Part shown: piece after piece, positions 35,066-47,400 of the stretch
Layout: the number at the start of each line of letters is the position of its first letter
How positions within the stretch are numbered: position 1 is the first letter of the stretch
NCBI RefSeq assembly: GCF_003945595.2
Contig: NW_024104303.1
Span: 1,164,736 to 1,228,735, forward strand
Direction: 5' to 3'
DNA length: 64,000 bases
Origin: Pipra filicauda
Lineage: Eukaryota > Chordata > Aves > Passeriformes > Pipridae
Made by a program: the position numbers and the translations under genes
Notes under the pieces: model-generated
Databases searched by the model: none
What the model was told of the DNA's origin: nothing
What the model saw: the letters and a program-made list of their open reading frames with translations, nothing else

Positions 35066-37460
35066 AGATGAGAAGATTTTTTTTCTGCTTAACAGCAGAA
35101 AAAATGAAGGAGGGGAAAATGACCCTCATTTAACATACCCAAAGAAACCCTGATGTTTAAGTACAGCACATACAAATTTGTGACATGCAGATTTGTGACA
35201 TAAATTTGCCAAGGCTGGACAAAATGGATTTTTGCACAGCTGTGTGCAGTACCTCTCTGTCATTCTTGGTGCATTGTCCTCAGCTCCCAGGATTATCGTT
35301 TATGTATGGCACCTATCTATTAAAATGTTACTTTTGGCAAGTTGTCACCAGCAAGAAAAATAGTTTCAAGAAGGATTCACGTTGCTTGTTCTCATTCACA
35401 GGCATATTTCTACCCAAATTTGAGGGATGCAATGCTTAGCCTTTTGCTGCTCAATGCCATATTTACCATTGTCTTCACATGTTTGACTTAGTTTTGTGTA
35501 TTGCATCCTTGCATTATGTTCTGCTAAACTGATGTCTGATGAAAAGAAATATTTACATTTTTCTCATGTTATTGTCGGGATCACAAGACTGCTTCTCTTT
35601 CCATGGCTTAACTCACTGTCTGACTCAGACTGAGAGTGGGAAGAAATCTACTAGGGTAGTTGAAGAGGTATTTTCACATTATATACCTTTTGATTATAGC
35701 CGACCAAGTTATACAGACAAGAGAGAGCCACGTGTAGAGAACAGAATGGTTGAAGGCTTACCTGCCAGATGGGAAAATCACTGGAAATTTGTTTGTGAAA
35801 AAAGTACATTTATACAGTATTAACTTCATCTTTTATGCATGTAACAAGCAATCTACATTTATTTCTCATACCCCAGGACACTGTTATTGGAAATGGGAGA
35901 TGGAAGGAGGCTCATGCATTGGTATTGACCTGTAGCCATAGAAGGCACATGATGTTTGCTGTCAAGGCTAAAGAGACAATGATTGGTCAAAATTTTTTTC
36001 ATACAAGACCATCCATCTGGTGCTTTGTATTCAGCACAAAATAAAGAGTATTTCTTACTGTATTACATACTATATATATCTCTTACACAGCTGAATCAAA
36101 TTAGCTGGCAACACACTACTTTCTAGATGACAATTGCAACACACTATTTTTATTTCCACTAGTCTTTGCCCTTGTCCACTCTGTGCTAGGATTCTTTATA
36201 AATCGTGTGTTGAAATAGTAACCATTTTTTACTTCTGTCTCTAACATTTGTGTCTCTACCATTTTCTAAAATTTTCTATGACCTGCCTTTAATTTTTAAA
36301 GATATTAACCTCCTTTATTCTTTTCTGTGCTTAATCTGAAAAAAAAAATTTGCACAGGCACTATACTAAAAATTTGATGCTGATTAGTCAATTTCACAAT
36401 CTCAATGAAAAAAAAATTGTGTTAGGTTCTAAAAAAATAATACCACCTCTATAAGACTCTAAGAGGCTTATTGTCCCTGTCTGACAACTGACAGAACAGT
36501 ACAAACTACAGAATGGTCAGATTCTGAATATTACTTTCTCCAGTGTAAGGCCTTGGAGTAAAATGCATATTTTGAGGTTAGCATTTTTGTTCCTGTGACT
36601 GAAAATATTTTAAGAACATGTCATTTCAGAAAATGTCCCAGTGTTTCAATTGGTAGAAATATCATATGACCAGAGAGAATGTGAATATGTCAAATGGAAA
36701 TTGAAGTATTTGGTGATACATTCCTGACTTCCTGCTTTTCTGAGGTAAAATAGTATGATTTAAAAAGAAGTAGTAAGAAGCTGGTCTTGATTTTAGCTTT
36801 GGTTTGCTTTTTAAAAGGTTGTTAGCCGTAAGAAAATTAATGGTAACAGGAGGAGGAATCTTCAGTCACCTCAGACAGAGATATGCATGGGTTGGATGCT
36901 TTCTGGCAGATATTTGGTTCAATCCAATTTAACATGGGAAGAAGAACTGAACAGCACAGCAGCTTTAATATAGTAGCAGTGATTGGTGTTAGGATTGTAC
37001 CCAAAATTTAGACCTAGGAAATAATCAGTGACACTTGTACATACTGTCTAGAGGTAGTACAGCATTATTCGATAAAGTCTGGATATTGTAGCCTTATTAA
37101 CATGCAGGCAGCTAAGCTGCACAACCACAAAGGCTCCCTGAGAATAGGAAACACTTGTTTTGCTCAGTGTGGTTTGTAAATCCACCAAGAAAAATTATAT
37201 GTACAGGAAACACCAAAGTAAGCAAATAAGGTAACATAAGTGGAAATGTAACTTTTTAGCTCTTGTAAAGCAGCCCAAACCTCGATGAGTGAAGAACAAA
37301 GCACACTTCTGCTGTTATATGGGCTATTAAAATTCTCTGCCATGTAGTGCTTTGATGTAGTCATGTCAGATACAGAACGAATTCTGTTCAGTTATTTTTT
37401 CAAAGCTTTAAAATTTAATTTCTGACTAGATCTGAAAACCTTTAATCATGTACATCTAAT
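35066..37460. other. AT-rich non-coding stretch, no gene recognised
   Basis: No supported exon, RNA gene or repeat. A 94-codon open frame at 35539-35823 (plus) has no recognisable motif or splice context and I do not call it a gene. Confidence 0.5.
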
Positions 37461-37745
37461 CTACAACAGTTCTGTGCAGAAGAAAAAAAAAAATACACCA
37501 ACCCACATAGCCCTATTCCTACTGTACACCAGTCTCGGAGGAACAATCCAGGTGCTCACCAAGGTCTGAACTTCAGTGGCAAAATGGCAGGCCGAGCCTG
37601 AGGTACACGGAGCCATGGCTCTCCAGCACAGACTTTTAGCACCATAAGTCTTTGGGTCAGTTCCCTGTCTGTCAGCCAAGACGGCAACGATCACAGTATC
37701 TCCGAAGTCTTTTCTATGGCTACCCTGCTGGCAGCCATGCACTAG
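37461..37745 (-). other. GC-richer open segment, unclassified
   Basis: A 93-codon minus-strand open frame (HGCQQGSHRKDFGDTVIVAV, then KTYGAKSLCWRAMAP) covers a segment clearly richer in GC than its flanks. A donor-like TTG/GTGAGC occurs at about 37554-37562. I recognise no domain. It may be part of an old LTR or a decayed exon, or chance. Confidence 0.25.
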
Positions 37746-38514
37746 TTTCGTTGCAGGTTTCTGTGATACACTGATGGAGCAAAACCCAAGTTTACTGAGT
37801 TATTAGAATGTCTTCCATAATTCTCTTTAACAAATTTCCAAAGGAATCAGTGTAGAGAAAGTAGACCAGCATGTTGTGACAATTCATAGAGGTAATCTTG
37901 TCACAAGTTTGATTATTTTATTCTGAAAAGCAAAATGTCAATTAAACCAACTCATTTTCCTGTATGTCCATCCATCTCATTTACCTAAATTTATTGCTGT
38001 GTCTTTTTAGTTAGCCACAGCTCTTCTTATTTTTGTCTGTCAGCAAATATAACATCAGAGTTTGAGACCTCCAGAAGTAAAATTGTATGCTGTAGAATTA
38101 TTTAGTTGCTAATCACAGATGTATACCCAGATATACAGAAACACTTCAATCCCAGTATGACCTCTTACAGATGTTGGTGTGTATAACTACATGACCAGGT
38201 GGATGACAATCATATTGCAGCTCTGGCCCAAAAAAACCATAGAGCCATAGCAGTGTCATTCCGTAATTGCCATTTCATCTAAAAAGTGCACACTACTTTC
38301 ACACAGACAGAGTCAGAGGGGACACACTAAACTGTGATTTGACTCTCTAATTGTACCTGCAGTGTGAAAAATACAAGTATGAATGGCTGTTTAAGCACTG
38401 CCTCCTCCCTGTTCTCTCTCTGCACAGCAGAGTTAATTACTATGGTGTTTCTAGGTTAAGCAGCACTGAAATGAAAAAAAAAATCTATAGTGAAAAATTA
38501 GTGAAATCTGAGGG

Positions 38515-39053
38515 TGTCCTAATGCTTGAGGGGGTCTGACTGAGATGGACCTAATTTCTTCATAGTAGTTCATGTGGTGCAGTGCTTTGAATTTGTGACC
38601 AAAACAATTTCGGTAGCAGCACAGCATTTTAACTATTGCTGAGCAGCATTTGAACAACAACAAGGCATGCACACTGGCCCTCCAGTGAGCAGTTTGGGAA
38701 TGGGCAAGGTGATGGGAAGGGACATAGCCAGGACAGCTGACCCAAACTAACAAAAGGGATATTCCATATTTTATGGAATAATGCTCATCAAGGAGGGGAG
38801 GGGGGTTTTAGGGTGGATAGACTGTCTGGAGACTGGCTGTGCATCAGTCTACTTGTGACATATGTTTACTTGTTTGCTTGGGATTAGGTTTTTTTGTCTT
38901 TTTCCTCTTTCCTTTGCATATTAAAATGTCTTAATCTTGACCCATGAATTTTCTCTGTTTTGCTTTTTATATTCTTTCTGCTGTCTTGCTAAGTGTGGGG
39001 AGGGAACTATGAGCTGTCTGGTTCTTAGCTCCTGCCTAGTGTCAAGCCACCAC
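38515..39053 (+). mobile_element. Solo LTR of an avian endogenous retrovirus, decayed
   Basis: The segment starts near TGTCCT and ends near CCACCACA. It carries, in order, blocks typical of a common bird LTR: 'aatttcttcatagtag', 'tgctttgaatttgtgacc', 'gacatagccaggacagctga', 'cccaaactaac', 'gggatattccata', 'ctgtgcatcagtc', and a poly(A)-region block ATTAAAATG followed by 'cttaatcttgacccatgaa'. No internal retroviral genes flank it, so it is a solo LTR left by recombination between two LTRs. The expected TATA site between 'attccata' and the start region is eroded and now G-rich. Ends are approximate; I could not fix a target-site duplication. Confidence 0.8.
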
Positions 39054-40912
39054 ACATGATGAGTACAAATCACTTGCTCTGGAACAGGAAAGTTGAAACA
39101 AATTTTTGCAAAACATTTTTAAACTTTTCTTTTTTTTAGCCTTAGAGGAGAACATGAGAGGGACAATGAGCACTGTATCCTGCCCAAACCCAAAAGCTAA
39201 CCATAGGAATTTGAAGATAGTGGAGAATTGCTTCTTCCTGAAAAGAAATTCTTTCTTCCCTTTATGATTACCAGTCATAGGCAACAGTAGTTATAAGCAA
39301 AACTGCATTAAACTTCAAGTTTTTTGCTTATTCATTATTTCTGAGAGGAGTAGTTGCTGTTTTTATGTTATATGAGGCTGCATAGAAAGTTTTAAAAAAT
39401 CTTTAGCACTCTCTATAAACCTAGCAGCTCATTCAGACCTTCATTTTCTACAGTGACCATAAATATGGTAATTTTAGCATTTCCCATTTTAGCATGATCC
39501 TCTCAGTGGGCCCATCATTTCTGACGTTTTCCTTCATTTTATAGAGATAAGTAGCAACCTGGAACTGCCTTCCCCAAGCCCCATGTAACAAGAATTCATA
39601 ATATTAATTGCCAAAAATTACCAGCTGCAAGTAATTTTAACTAACAAAGCTGCTCTGTGGCTTCCTCAAGACAATATAGTACTCTTTATGTCCCAAGCAA
39701 GCACTTAAGCATGTAAATAGGAAGAAGCCCAAAGTATATCAATGTTTATAAAGTAAAATGTCAGGCTCAGCTAAAGAGTTTTTTAACATCTATATTTTTC
39801 TTTTTTTTTTTTCTTAAATCACATTTCCCTTGGAGGAACACGTTTTGGGACCTAACAGAGCAACTTTCAAACGATCAAAGTTAAGCATTTTACTGCAAAG
39901 TGAAAAGAACTACAGACTTATGTAAGACTCTTGTCTAAAATGGGGAAACCCAAATGACCAGCAAATATGACCGATGAGTGATTACAGTCAAAGACCCAGA
40001 AAACTGCCAAACTGAATAATATCAGATAAAGGAATAGTCTACTTCCTTGTAATCAAACTTACATGAATTCTTTTCCCAGGACCAGTTGGTAACTATGTGA
40101 TTTCAGGCTTGTCTCTAACTCTAAGTGTCTCCATTTATCAATGATGATTTTAGATACAACATGTTGGGTTTTTAACAGATATTTTGAGGGCACCTAAATT
40201 CAACTGTCATGTAGGTCCAATAGTGTCACATGCTGTATAAACATAAAAATGATAGATTACATAACTCCTCTCAGTGTTTACAAAGTGCTCTGAGAGCCTA
40301 GGAGACATTAAGACAAGTCAAAACCAAAGGTCTTTTCTTGCAGACAAAAGCACTAAAATCCAGGTGAAGAGAGGAAGAGGCCAGTGAATTGTTTAGTGCA
40401 GAAAAAAGGAGACAGGCAGTTTTCTGAGGAATCTGATCCACCATAAAGGCACGTTGCTAGTGCAGGAGTGTGTGTGCATAGAACCCACTGGAGGAGCCAG
40501 ATATTGTTAGGACTGAACACAGTTGCTCAAAGTGAAACCAAGAGCCATCTGTTCAAACTGTGGCTGAAACACACTAGCAACCCTGTAGATTAATGAGAGG
40601 AAGAAAGCAAGATAATGATAATTAGATGAGAGCTGGAGCTGAGAATTTGCATCAAGCAGATACAGTTCTAGTTGGGCTTTGGCCCTTCTAATTTTCTCTC
40701 TGCATAACATCATAACCTCATAACATGCTTGTCATCATTCTAAGTTTCCCACTCCCAGGGATCATAAACTCTTTTTTTTTTTTTTTTTTGTTCCAATCAA
40801 AGCTCTCTGTTCAGACAGACTGGTCTCCCCCACAGGGACTTGTCTTTTGACACATGGGAATACCTGCTCCTGCAGCTTGCACACGTGTAAAAATTCCTTC
40901 TCGAAAAATGTC
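39054..40912. other. AT-rich non-coding stretch, no gene recognised
   Basis: No supported exon, RNA gene or named repeat. It includes a T17 run near 40771-40788 and a mixed T run near 39800. Confidence 0.5.
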
Positions 40913-41280
40913 ATAGAAACATAGAATCATAGATTATGCTGAGTCAGAAGGGACACACAATGATCATCTAGTTCAACTCCTGGCCCTAGACAGGACACCA
41001 CAAGAATCACACCATGTGCCTGAAAACATTGTCCAAATGCTTCTTGAACTCGGACAGGCTTGGTGCTGTGACCCTTTCTCTGGTCAACCTGTTCCAGTGC
41101 TCACCCACCCCTTGGGTGAAAAATCTTTTCCTGATATCCAACCTAAACCTCCCCAACTCAGCTTCATGCCATTTCCTTGAGTTCTCTCACCGGTCACAAG
41201 AGTGAAGAGATTAGTAGTTGCCCTTCCGCTTCCCCTCATGAGGATGTTGAAGACCACAGTGAGGTCTCACCTCTCTCTGT
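40913..41280 (-). mobile_element. CR1 LINE 3' end
   Basis: The inverted tail is degenerate (ATAGAAACATAGAATCATAG). It is followed by 'cacacaatgatcatctagt', 'tgtgcctgaaaaca', 'tgtccaaatgcttcttgaac', 'gtgaaaaatcttttcctgat' and 'ccaacctaaacctcc', the standard 3' end of bird CR1. It is similar to, but not the same copy as, 34407-35065. Near 41280 the sequence passes straight into the CR1 endonuclease region on the same strand. Confidence 0.9.
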
Positions 41281-41284
41281 CAAG

Positions 41285-42110
41285 CCTTCCTGCATTCCAT
41301 TGCCCTTTGGGATTGCCTCCAAAAGGACTCTTTCAACCAGACTCCTAACAGGCCAAAGTCTGTCCTCTGGAAGTCCAAGGCAGCCATTCTGCTGCCACTC
41401 CTCCTTACGTTTACAAGAACCTAAAACTCGTATTATTTCATGACTTCCTATGCCCCAGGCAGTTTCTGACCATCACATCACCTACCAGTCCTTCTCTGTT
41501 CACAAAAAACAGGTCCAGAAGGTGCCTTCCCTAGCTGGCTGCTTCATCAATTGTGTCAGGAAATTATCTTCCAGGAACCTTCTAGATTGCTTCCTCTCTG
41601 CTGTGTTTGATTTCCAGCAGACATCTGGGAAGATGATGTCCCTCACAAGAACAAGGACTAGCGGACATGAGGGTTCTCCCATCTGCTTATAAAACATTTC
41701 ATCTGCCTTTTCACCTTGGCTGGGTTAGCTATAACAGACTCCTGCCATACTGTCTTTGTTAATGATTTTTTGCTGGTTCTTGTCCATAAATACTCAACCC
41801 CTTCCTTACCTTCATCAAGCCCTAAATAGCCAAAGCACTCCTTAACATATAGAACTATCCCACTGCCTCTCTTTCTTCACTTGTCCATTCTGATGAGTTT
41901 ACTGCCATTCATTGTAGCACTAGAGTTATATGAGTTATTCCACCATATTTCCATAGTTGTGACAACATCATAATTTTCCAGCTTCTCAATGGCTTCCAGT
42001 ACCTGCTGTTCCTGTTGACGTAGATACACTTCACGTGGTTATTGACTCTGACACCTTTTTGGGGAGTGAAACCTTAATTTCTAAGTTAATGTTCTCAGGT
42101 ATTTCTGTGA
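41285..42110 (-). pseudogene. CR1 ORF2 endonuclease domain remnant, fused to the 3' end
   Basis: Read on the minus strand, 41900-41980 codes EIWWNNSYNSSATMNG, like the conserved WWD..S..WS..I-x-G motif of the CR1 endonuclease; then GIVLYVKE and a YLWTR motif; then 41500-41697 is open and reads PDVCWKSNTAERKQSRRFLE and DNFLTQLMKQPAREGT, typical of the CR1 endonuclease C-terminal half. Several stops and frameshifts occur. In an intact CR1 the RT domain (over 1 kb) would separate this from the 3' end; here it is missing at about 41280. Confidence 0.8.
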
Positions 42111-45100
42111 TTACTAGCACATCGACAAACGTCGTGTCTTTGTTGCCACATGGACCTCCAACCCCTACCCCCACTGAGGTGGCTAGGGTCCTGCTTCCAT
42201 TAGCACAGGGACATTTCAAGTGTGCTCTAGTGTACTCAGAACACCATGGGGCAGGCTGAAGGACCTCAGTAGCATACCAGGCTCATCTCTAACAAGTCTG
42301 GTTTTATCCCTTTTCCCCCCTCAGATATACTTGAAAGTTCTTTCAGTGAGTCTTGCTAACTCTTGTGCAAAGATCCTTTCCCCTTTAGGAGAGTTGTATA
42401 CCCCATCTGCTGCTAGCAGGTTCGTTGTCATGTAGACTGACCCATGATCAAAAACCCACAAATACTGCAGCTGGAACAAGTCTCAGAGCCAATGTTGATC
42501 AGCTGGGTGTTCCTATTTCTCCCAGTATTCCCTGCAATTGGAAGGATACAGGAAAAAATCATTTGTGTTCTTGATTTCCTTAACCAATAAACTTTTAGAC
42601 AAGAACATCTGCAAATTTGACAGAACAAGTTTGAAATGAACATGCACAATCCTTTGCTCTTTTAAAGACAAGTATTATTATGAATAATAGATTATTATTT
42701 TGATTATTTATGAATTTACCCCAGATAAAATTGCATTAATTTCTTAATTTTTTTTTTTTTTTTTAACGAAAGTATAAAGCTACTCTCTCTTTGGTATTCT
42801 TGAAAAGGAGTCCTTGTATAATGTGATAAAATAATGTAGGTAGTCCAGGAGGTAGAAATAAAGAATCCAGAAAAGAAACAAAGGCCAAATCTATTCTCTC
42901 AGAAAGTAGACTAGTTTTTACTTAACTGTTTCTGAAGGGTTCACTTTTGGGCACAAATGGAATATGGAAAATGCCATTAGAAAGGTGAATTTTTTTAAGT
43001 GACTTGGAAATAACAAGTGACAAGAGAAATTATTTTACATAGCAACCACTTTCTTTGGTATTTTTGATCTTGAAAATATTTCCTTGATTTATAAGTAAAA
43101 AGACCTAAAATGACTTGAGACTTTCAAACTGTGCATATCTGAGATAAGAAAGACACACTGTGTAGTACCTACCACACTCATAGAAAAAGGTCATTCCACT
43201 AAGAGATGCTTATTTCATTCGCAAAATATGATTCATAGCAGTAAAAATGCAATAGAATTACAAAATGTCATGATAGAAATGCTAGTGATTTATCACTACA
43301 TAGTTTCCATTATTGTCCCTTTGATGCACTTTGGTAAGTGGTTGAGAGCATTTGTGGTTAAGTACTGGACTAGAAAAGGAGAAACATAGGGCAAGTCATG
43401 TATGATCTTGGACCACTTCTCATTAATTGCTTTTCCTTCGATTGCATGAATTAATAGTATGCATGTTCTCTGCAGATGTTGTAAACAGGCACTATAGTGG
43501 TAGAGTCAGTTAATACATCTGCTTCAAGATGAGACTGTTGGAAAAAGGAAATTAGGCAAAGTTTCTGGTTGATTCCTAGCAGAAATCCCCCAAAAGTTTC
43601 AGAAATTAGAGTATTAATTATATATTAATATAATCATAACATAACATAATAATATAATTAAAATAAAATATAAACAAGATAACATAAATATTAATAATAT
43701 AATATTAATTATATATTAATTCTCTTAGAGTATTTATTATTACAGTGACACAGCTACTATAATAGGTGTCTCAGTATTGAGGACATGCAGTATTCTCCTA
43801 AAGAAGCAAAATGATATTAAATACAACAGTTTTGCTTCTGTTTGTCATACTCTGAGTAACTGTTGGGTAACTTGGGAACATTTTGCTGATGTGATGGAGG
43901 CAGTTAGTGTTGATAAATGGTTTTTCAGAAGGTTTTACTGCCTTCTTTTATCAGACAAGACTACTTTTTTCCTGGACATTCACAAGGAGTAGATCATTAG
44001 CAGAATAGGGGACACATAATTTATATGATCCTCTAGGAGTCAAGTTCTTAGCTCATGGTAGTGGGCTTATTTTTCCTTGTGTAGTGTCTGGCCTTACCTT
44101 TTAAGTGATAAAGTTATTTCCTTCTAGATTACAGTGAATGTGTTCAGTAGATCTCTTACATCAATCACTGTTGCAGAATAAGAGCTATAGATGGTGAGGC
44201 ATATGGTGAGAAACATATGCAGAGCTCCATCAGAGTTCTTTAAACTTTTGTTGTAATCTAATCTAACAAGGTACTACACAAAATCTTTGCAATAAAGAAA
44301 TATCTAAACCACAATACCAAGCACTTCTTGGAGTCTGGATATGACATGTTTATATTCAAATAATTAGCAATTTTTGAAAGACGGGGGTAAATTATTAAGA
44401 AACAACCATAAACAGACTGACCACATCTTAGGCATGTTCCAGAGTGCTTATTGTTTCCTAAACTTTGGTTCCAGTCATACGTCTGCTGAGATGTACATAG
44501 ATGTATATGCTGATGCAAGTTCCTGTATTCTGGTATTTGAAAAAAATTTATGTCACTTGCCCTGCTTTTTGAACCAAATTGATGGATTTAAATACGCAAT
44601 TTAAGCCCAAGGACCTCTCTGTCTTCAGCAATATTAGTCAAGCCATACTGGAGTGTAGTAACTGGATATCTTTGCTTAGTACATTGATTCAGACTTGCTG
44701 GATCAGAGAGAAAGATAATACAGTATAAAGTAATTGCCTTGGAACTGCACAGAAACCCTGGCATGCAGCACAGTGTGTTTCCCTCAGTGCATCCATAGTG
44801 TAGTAACAGAAAGTAACTTCAGAAAGAGTGACTGGGGGTGTGTGTTTGATACATGGGGTTTGGGGCAGCCCTTGTGCTTTCTGCTGAGAGTGATGGAGAG
44901 AATCCAAGAGAGAGAAGGTGCAGTGAGAAAATTGCTAGAATTGCAGATGTTGGAGGCAAGAGAAGCCTACAGAATGATACAGGAATAGTTTAGTCAAGTG
45001 GTAGAGCTGCCCAGGTGTGAGGAGACATGTCTGAGGATGCCGATAGCAGCAGAGATGCCTGTTGTGTAGCTGTTCCTGACAAGCCCTTCTTAGACAAGTC

Positions 45101-47250
45101 CTTCTAGGCTGCTGTTACAAAATATTCATTTAATCCCTTAAGCAGTCTTTGGGGGGTTACTGCTGGAGATGCAGGCATGTAGACTTCAGAGCTCTGCCTG
45201 CAAGCAGTCCCTGCAAGGGAGGGGCTGTGCTTACCCCTCTGAGGCAATTTATGCTTCAACAGGTACTACGTCAGTGAGAAAATGCTGTAGGAGACTGGCA
45301 TTTTCGGACCATGGGGAGGCAACAATGGTCTTTATCTTTTGTTCAGCCTATCATGACATGAATCTTCATCATCCTGCTCAATACAGAGAAGTATTTTCCC
45401 TCCTTCCCCAAATAGCAGAAATCACTGCAGGTTGTAAGTGACAGGTGGTACCTCTGGTATCTTCCCTTCGCTTCTTCTTCGGGGTTCCATAAGGGAACTC
45501 ATTTCAGAAACCCCAAAGAGTCTGTAAGGTTTTTATGTGGTGCCATATATCAGCTAAAACCAGTGGGCATTAGTTTCTGAATTTGTCAGCCTCAGAAGAG
45601 ATGTAGCTGCACTGGTTATCTGTTATTTTGGCTATAAAGCAGCACTTCCTTTTTCTACTCAGTGGTGTGATATAACGCTGCAATAACAACAAAGTCATTA
45701 ATGAATTGGAGCAAAGTCACATGTTGGTCTCCATTGTTAGCCCAGATTTACTCTATGATTTAGTTTTGCTAATCCTGTCTCTGAGCTGTCTGTTTTGCCT
45801 AGTTTGATTTCTTCCCTCTTTTTAAATACCTTCTATTAAGCTTTTAAATAACTATTATCATCTGGAAAAAAATTTACATTGCTTCCTATTTCTGAAGCCA
45901 AGCCTGATTTTATAGTTTTGCTTTGTCTACACTCAAAAGTGACAGTATTAAAAACCTGTTTTCTTCCTTGGAACTTGTGCTTGTTACTTTACCAAATGAA
46001 GGAGGAATACTTTTAGCATCCTTTTTGCTGTCTACAGATAGTAAATGAAGTAGCTGCATTTGGTACTTCATAAGCAAAGAGGAAGACAAAATATTTGTTT
46101 CTTTGTTTGATTGGTGACCTTGCTATGCAAACAGATACGAAAACCTTACAATAATATATATAACATCCCTTCTAAAAGAAAAGGAAAAGACACAGGAAAT
46201 GCTAAATAATTATTGTGTCTTTCACAGATATTTCTACCTGTCAAATACTGCATCAGAGGAGTCTGTTTCACTTTGTGCCTAAAATTTTTTTAAATTACAT
46301 AATTAATTACCAATACAGATAAGTAGTATATTACTCTGTAACTGATCTGTCTCATTAGCAGGCTTCCTGGTTGCAGTTATAGGTTTAAAGCTGATTAATA
46401 TAGTTTTTAAGTCTCCTTTATGAAGTCCAAACCACAGAAGTTTAGCTTAGTCTTCTAATACCTATCACCTAATTTTGAAGCAACATATACAGCACAACAG
46501 CCATGGTTATCCTGAGTATAGTTTTCTATCTCACCTAAGAGCCCTTATTTAATATTATTGCATTTAATACAATGTTCTTAAGAGTTTCAAAATACTGTTG
46601 TGATCAGCAGGGGACTGAGGTACTATAGCATAAGAAAGATGTGTGAGGTGATATAGAAGCAAGTATGCATTTTCTAGAGTCATTAATTTGTATTCCTTCA
46701 TTTCAGTAATTTATCCTAATTTTACTTTTTTAAAGGAATATTTTGATTTTGAAGGAAAGAACTATCTCCATAACAGGAAATGAAAGTGGGAAAAGTTATT
46801 TGTTAGAGAAGCAGTCCACAGAGCCCAGCATTTAAGAATTCTAAGACCAAAACAGCTGTATCTTTTGGACTAAGCAGAAGGGGCAGCTCAGGCTAAGTTT
46901 AGGTGCTGAATCATCCTTTTGCCTCACACAATGAAGCAGGACTGGTAGTAAAAAGTAAATACTGGGTTCTGACTCAGATGCGAATATGAAATTCAGTCTC
47001 AAAGTTTGCTCCTGCCTTCTTACACAATCAGTTCTTCCCCAATATGGTGATCTTCTGAAACAGGCTATTACAAAGAAATTTCCGACTGTTCAGCCTTGAA
47101 GGGAGAGCCATGACCACAAGATAGGGTAGGAGGGCATATGCCAGATAAAATCTAAGGTGTCTCTGTTATATGTAGTCCATGCATAAGCATAAAAAACTTG
47201 AAACAATGTTGATCAGGTAATTTTTCTTTTGAAACACCTCCTAAAGATGG
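42111..47250. other. AT-rich non-coding stretch, no gene recognised
   Basis: 42111-42440 may be more of the upstream CR1 part but I cannot align it. The rest shows no supported exon or named repeat. An AT-only low-complexity duplication lies at 43605-43740. The segment 44690-45480 is less AT-rich and has two open frames of 84-90 codons without motifs. Confidence 0.5.
43605..43740. repeat. AT-rich low-complexity repeat with duplicated 18-mer
   Basis: TATTAATTATATATTAAT occurs exactly at 43612-43629 and 43703-43720, and TTAGAGTATT occurs beside each copy (43606 and 43725). The intervening sequence is TAA/ATA-like. It is probably a decayed tandem duplication prone to forming cruciforms. Confidence 0.75.
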
Positions 47251-47254
47251 CAGA

Positions 47255-47400
47255 ATCAAGGTCCTGAACACAGGACTCAAGGTGTGATCTCATCAGTGCC
47301 AAGTACAGAGGGACAGTCACATGTAGGATTTCCTACCCACCATGCTTTGCAACCGCAGGTAGGACTGACTTCCATAGTAAATACATCCTCACTTTCTTCC
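47255..47400 (-). mobile_element. Small CR1 fragment, ORF2 C-terminal region, antisense
   Basis: The plus strand reads 'cctgaacacaggactcaagg', then 'tgtgatctcatcagtgcc' and 'aagtacagagggacagtcac', the inverted form of the CR1 ORF2 C-terminal coding block. It is followed by a weakened 'cctacccaccatgctttgca' part. There is no tail, and both ends are worn. Confidence 0.7.

Noticed and set aside
45169..45441. 90-codon plus-strand frame in a less AT-rich patch
   Set aside because: No motif or supporting context; a decayed repeat or chance is as likely.
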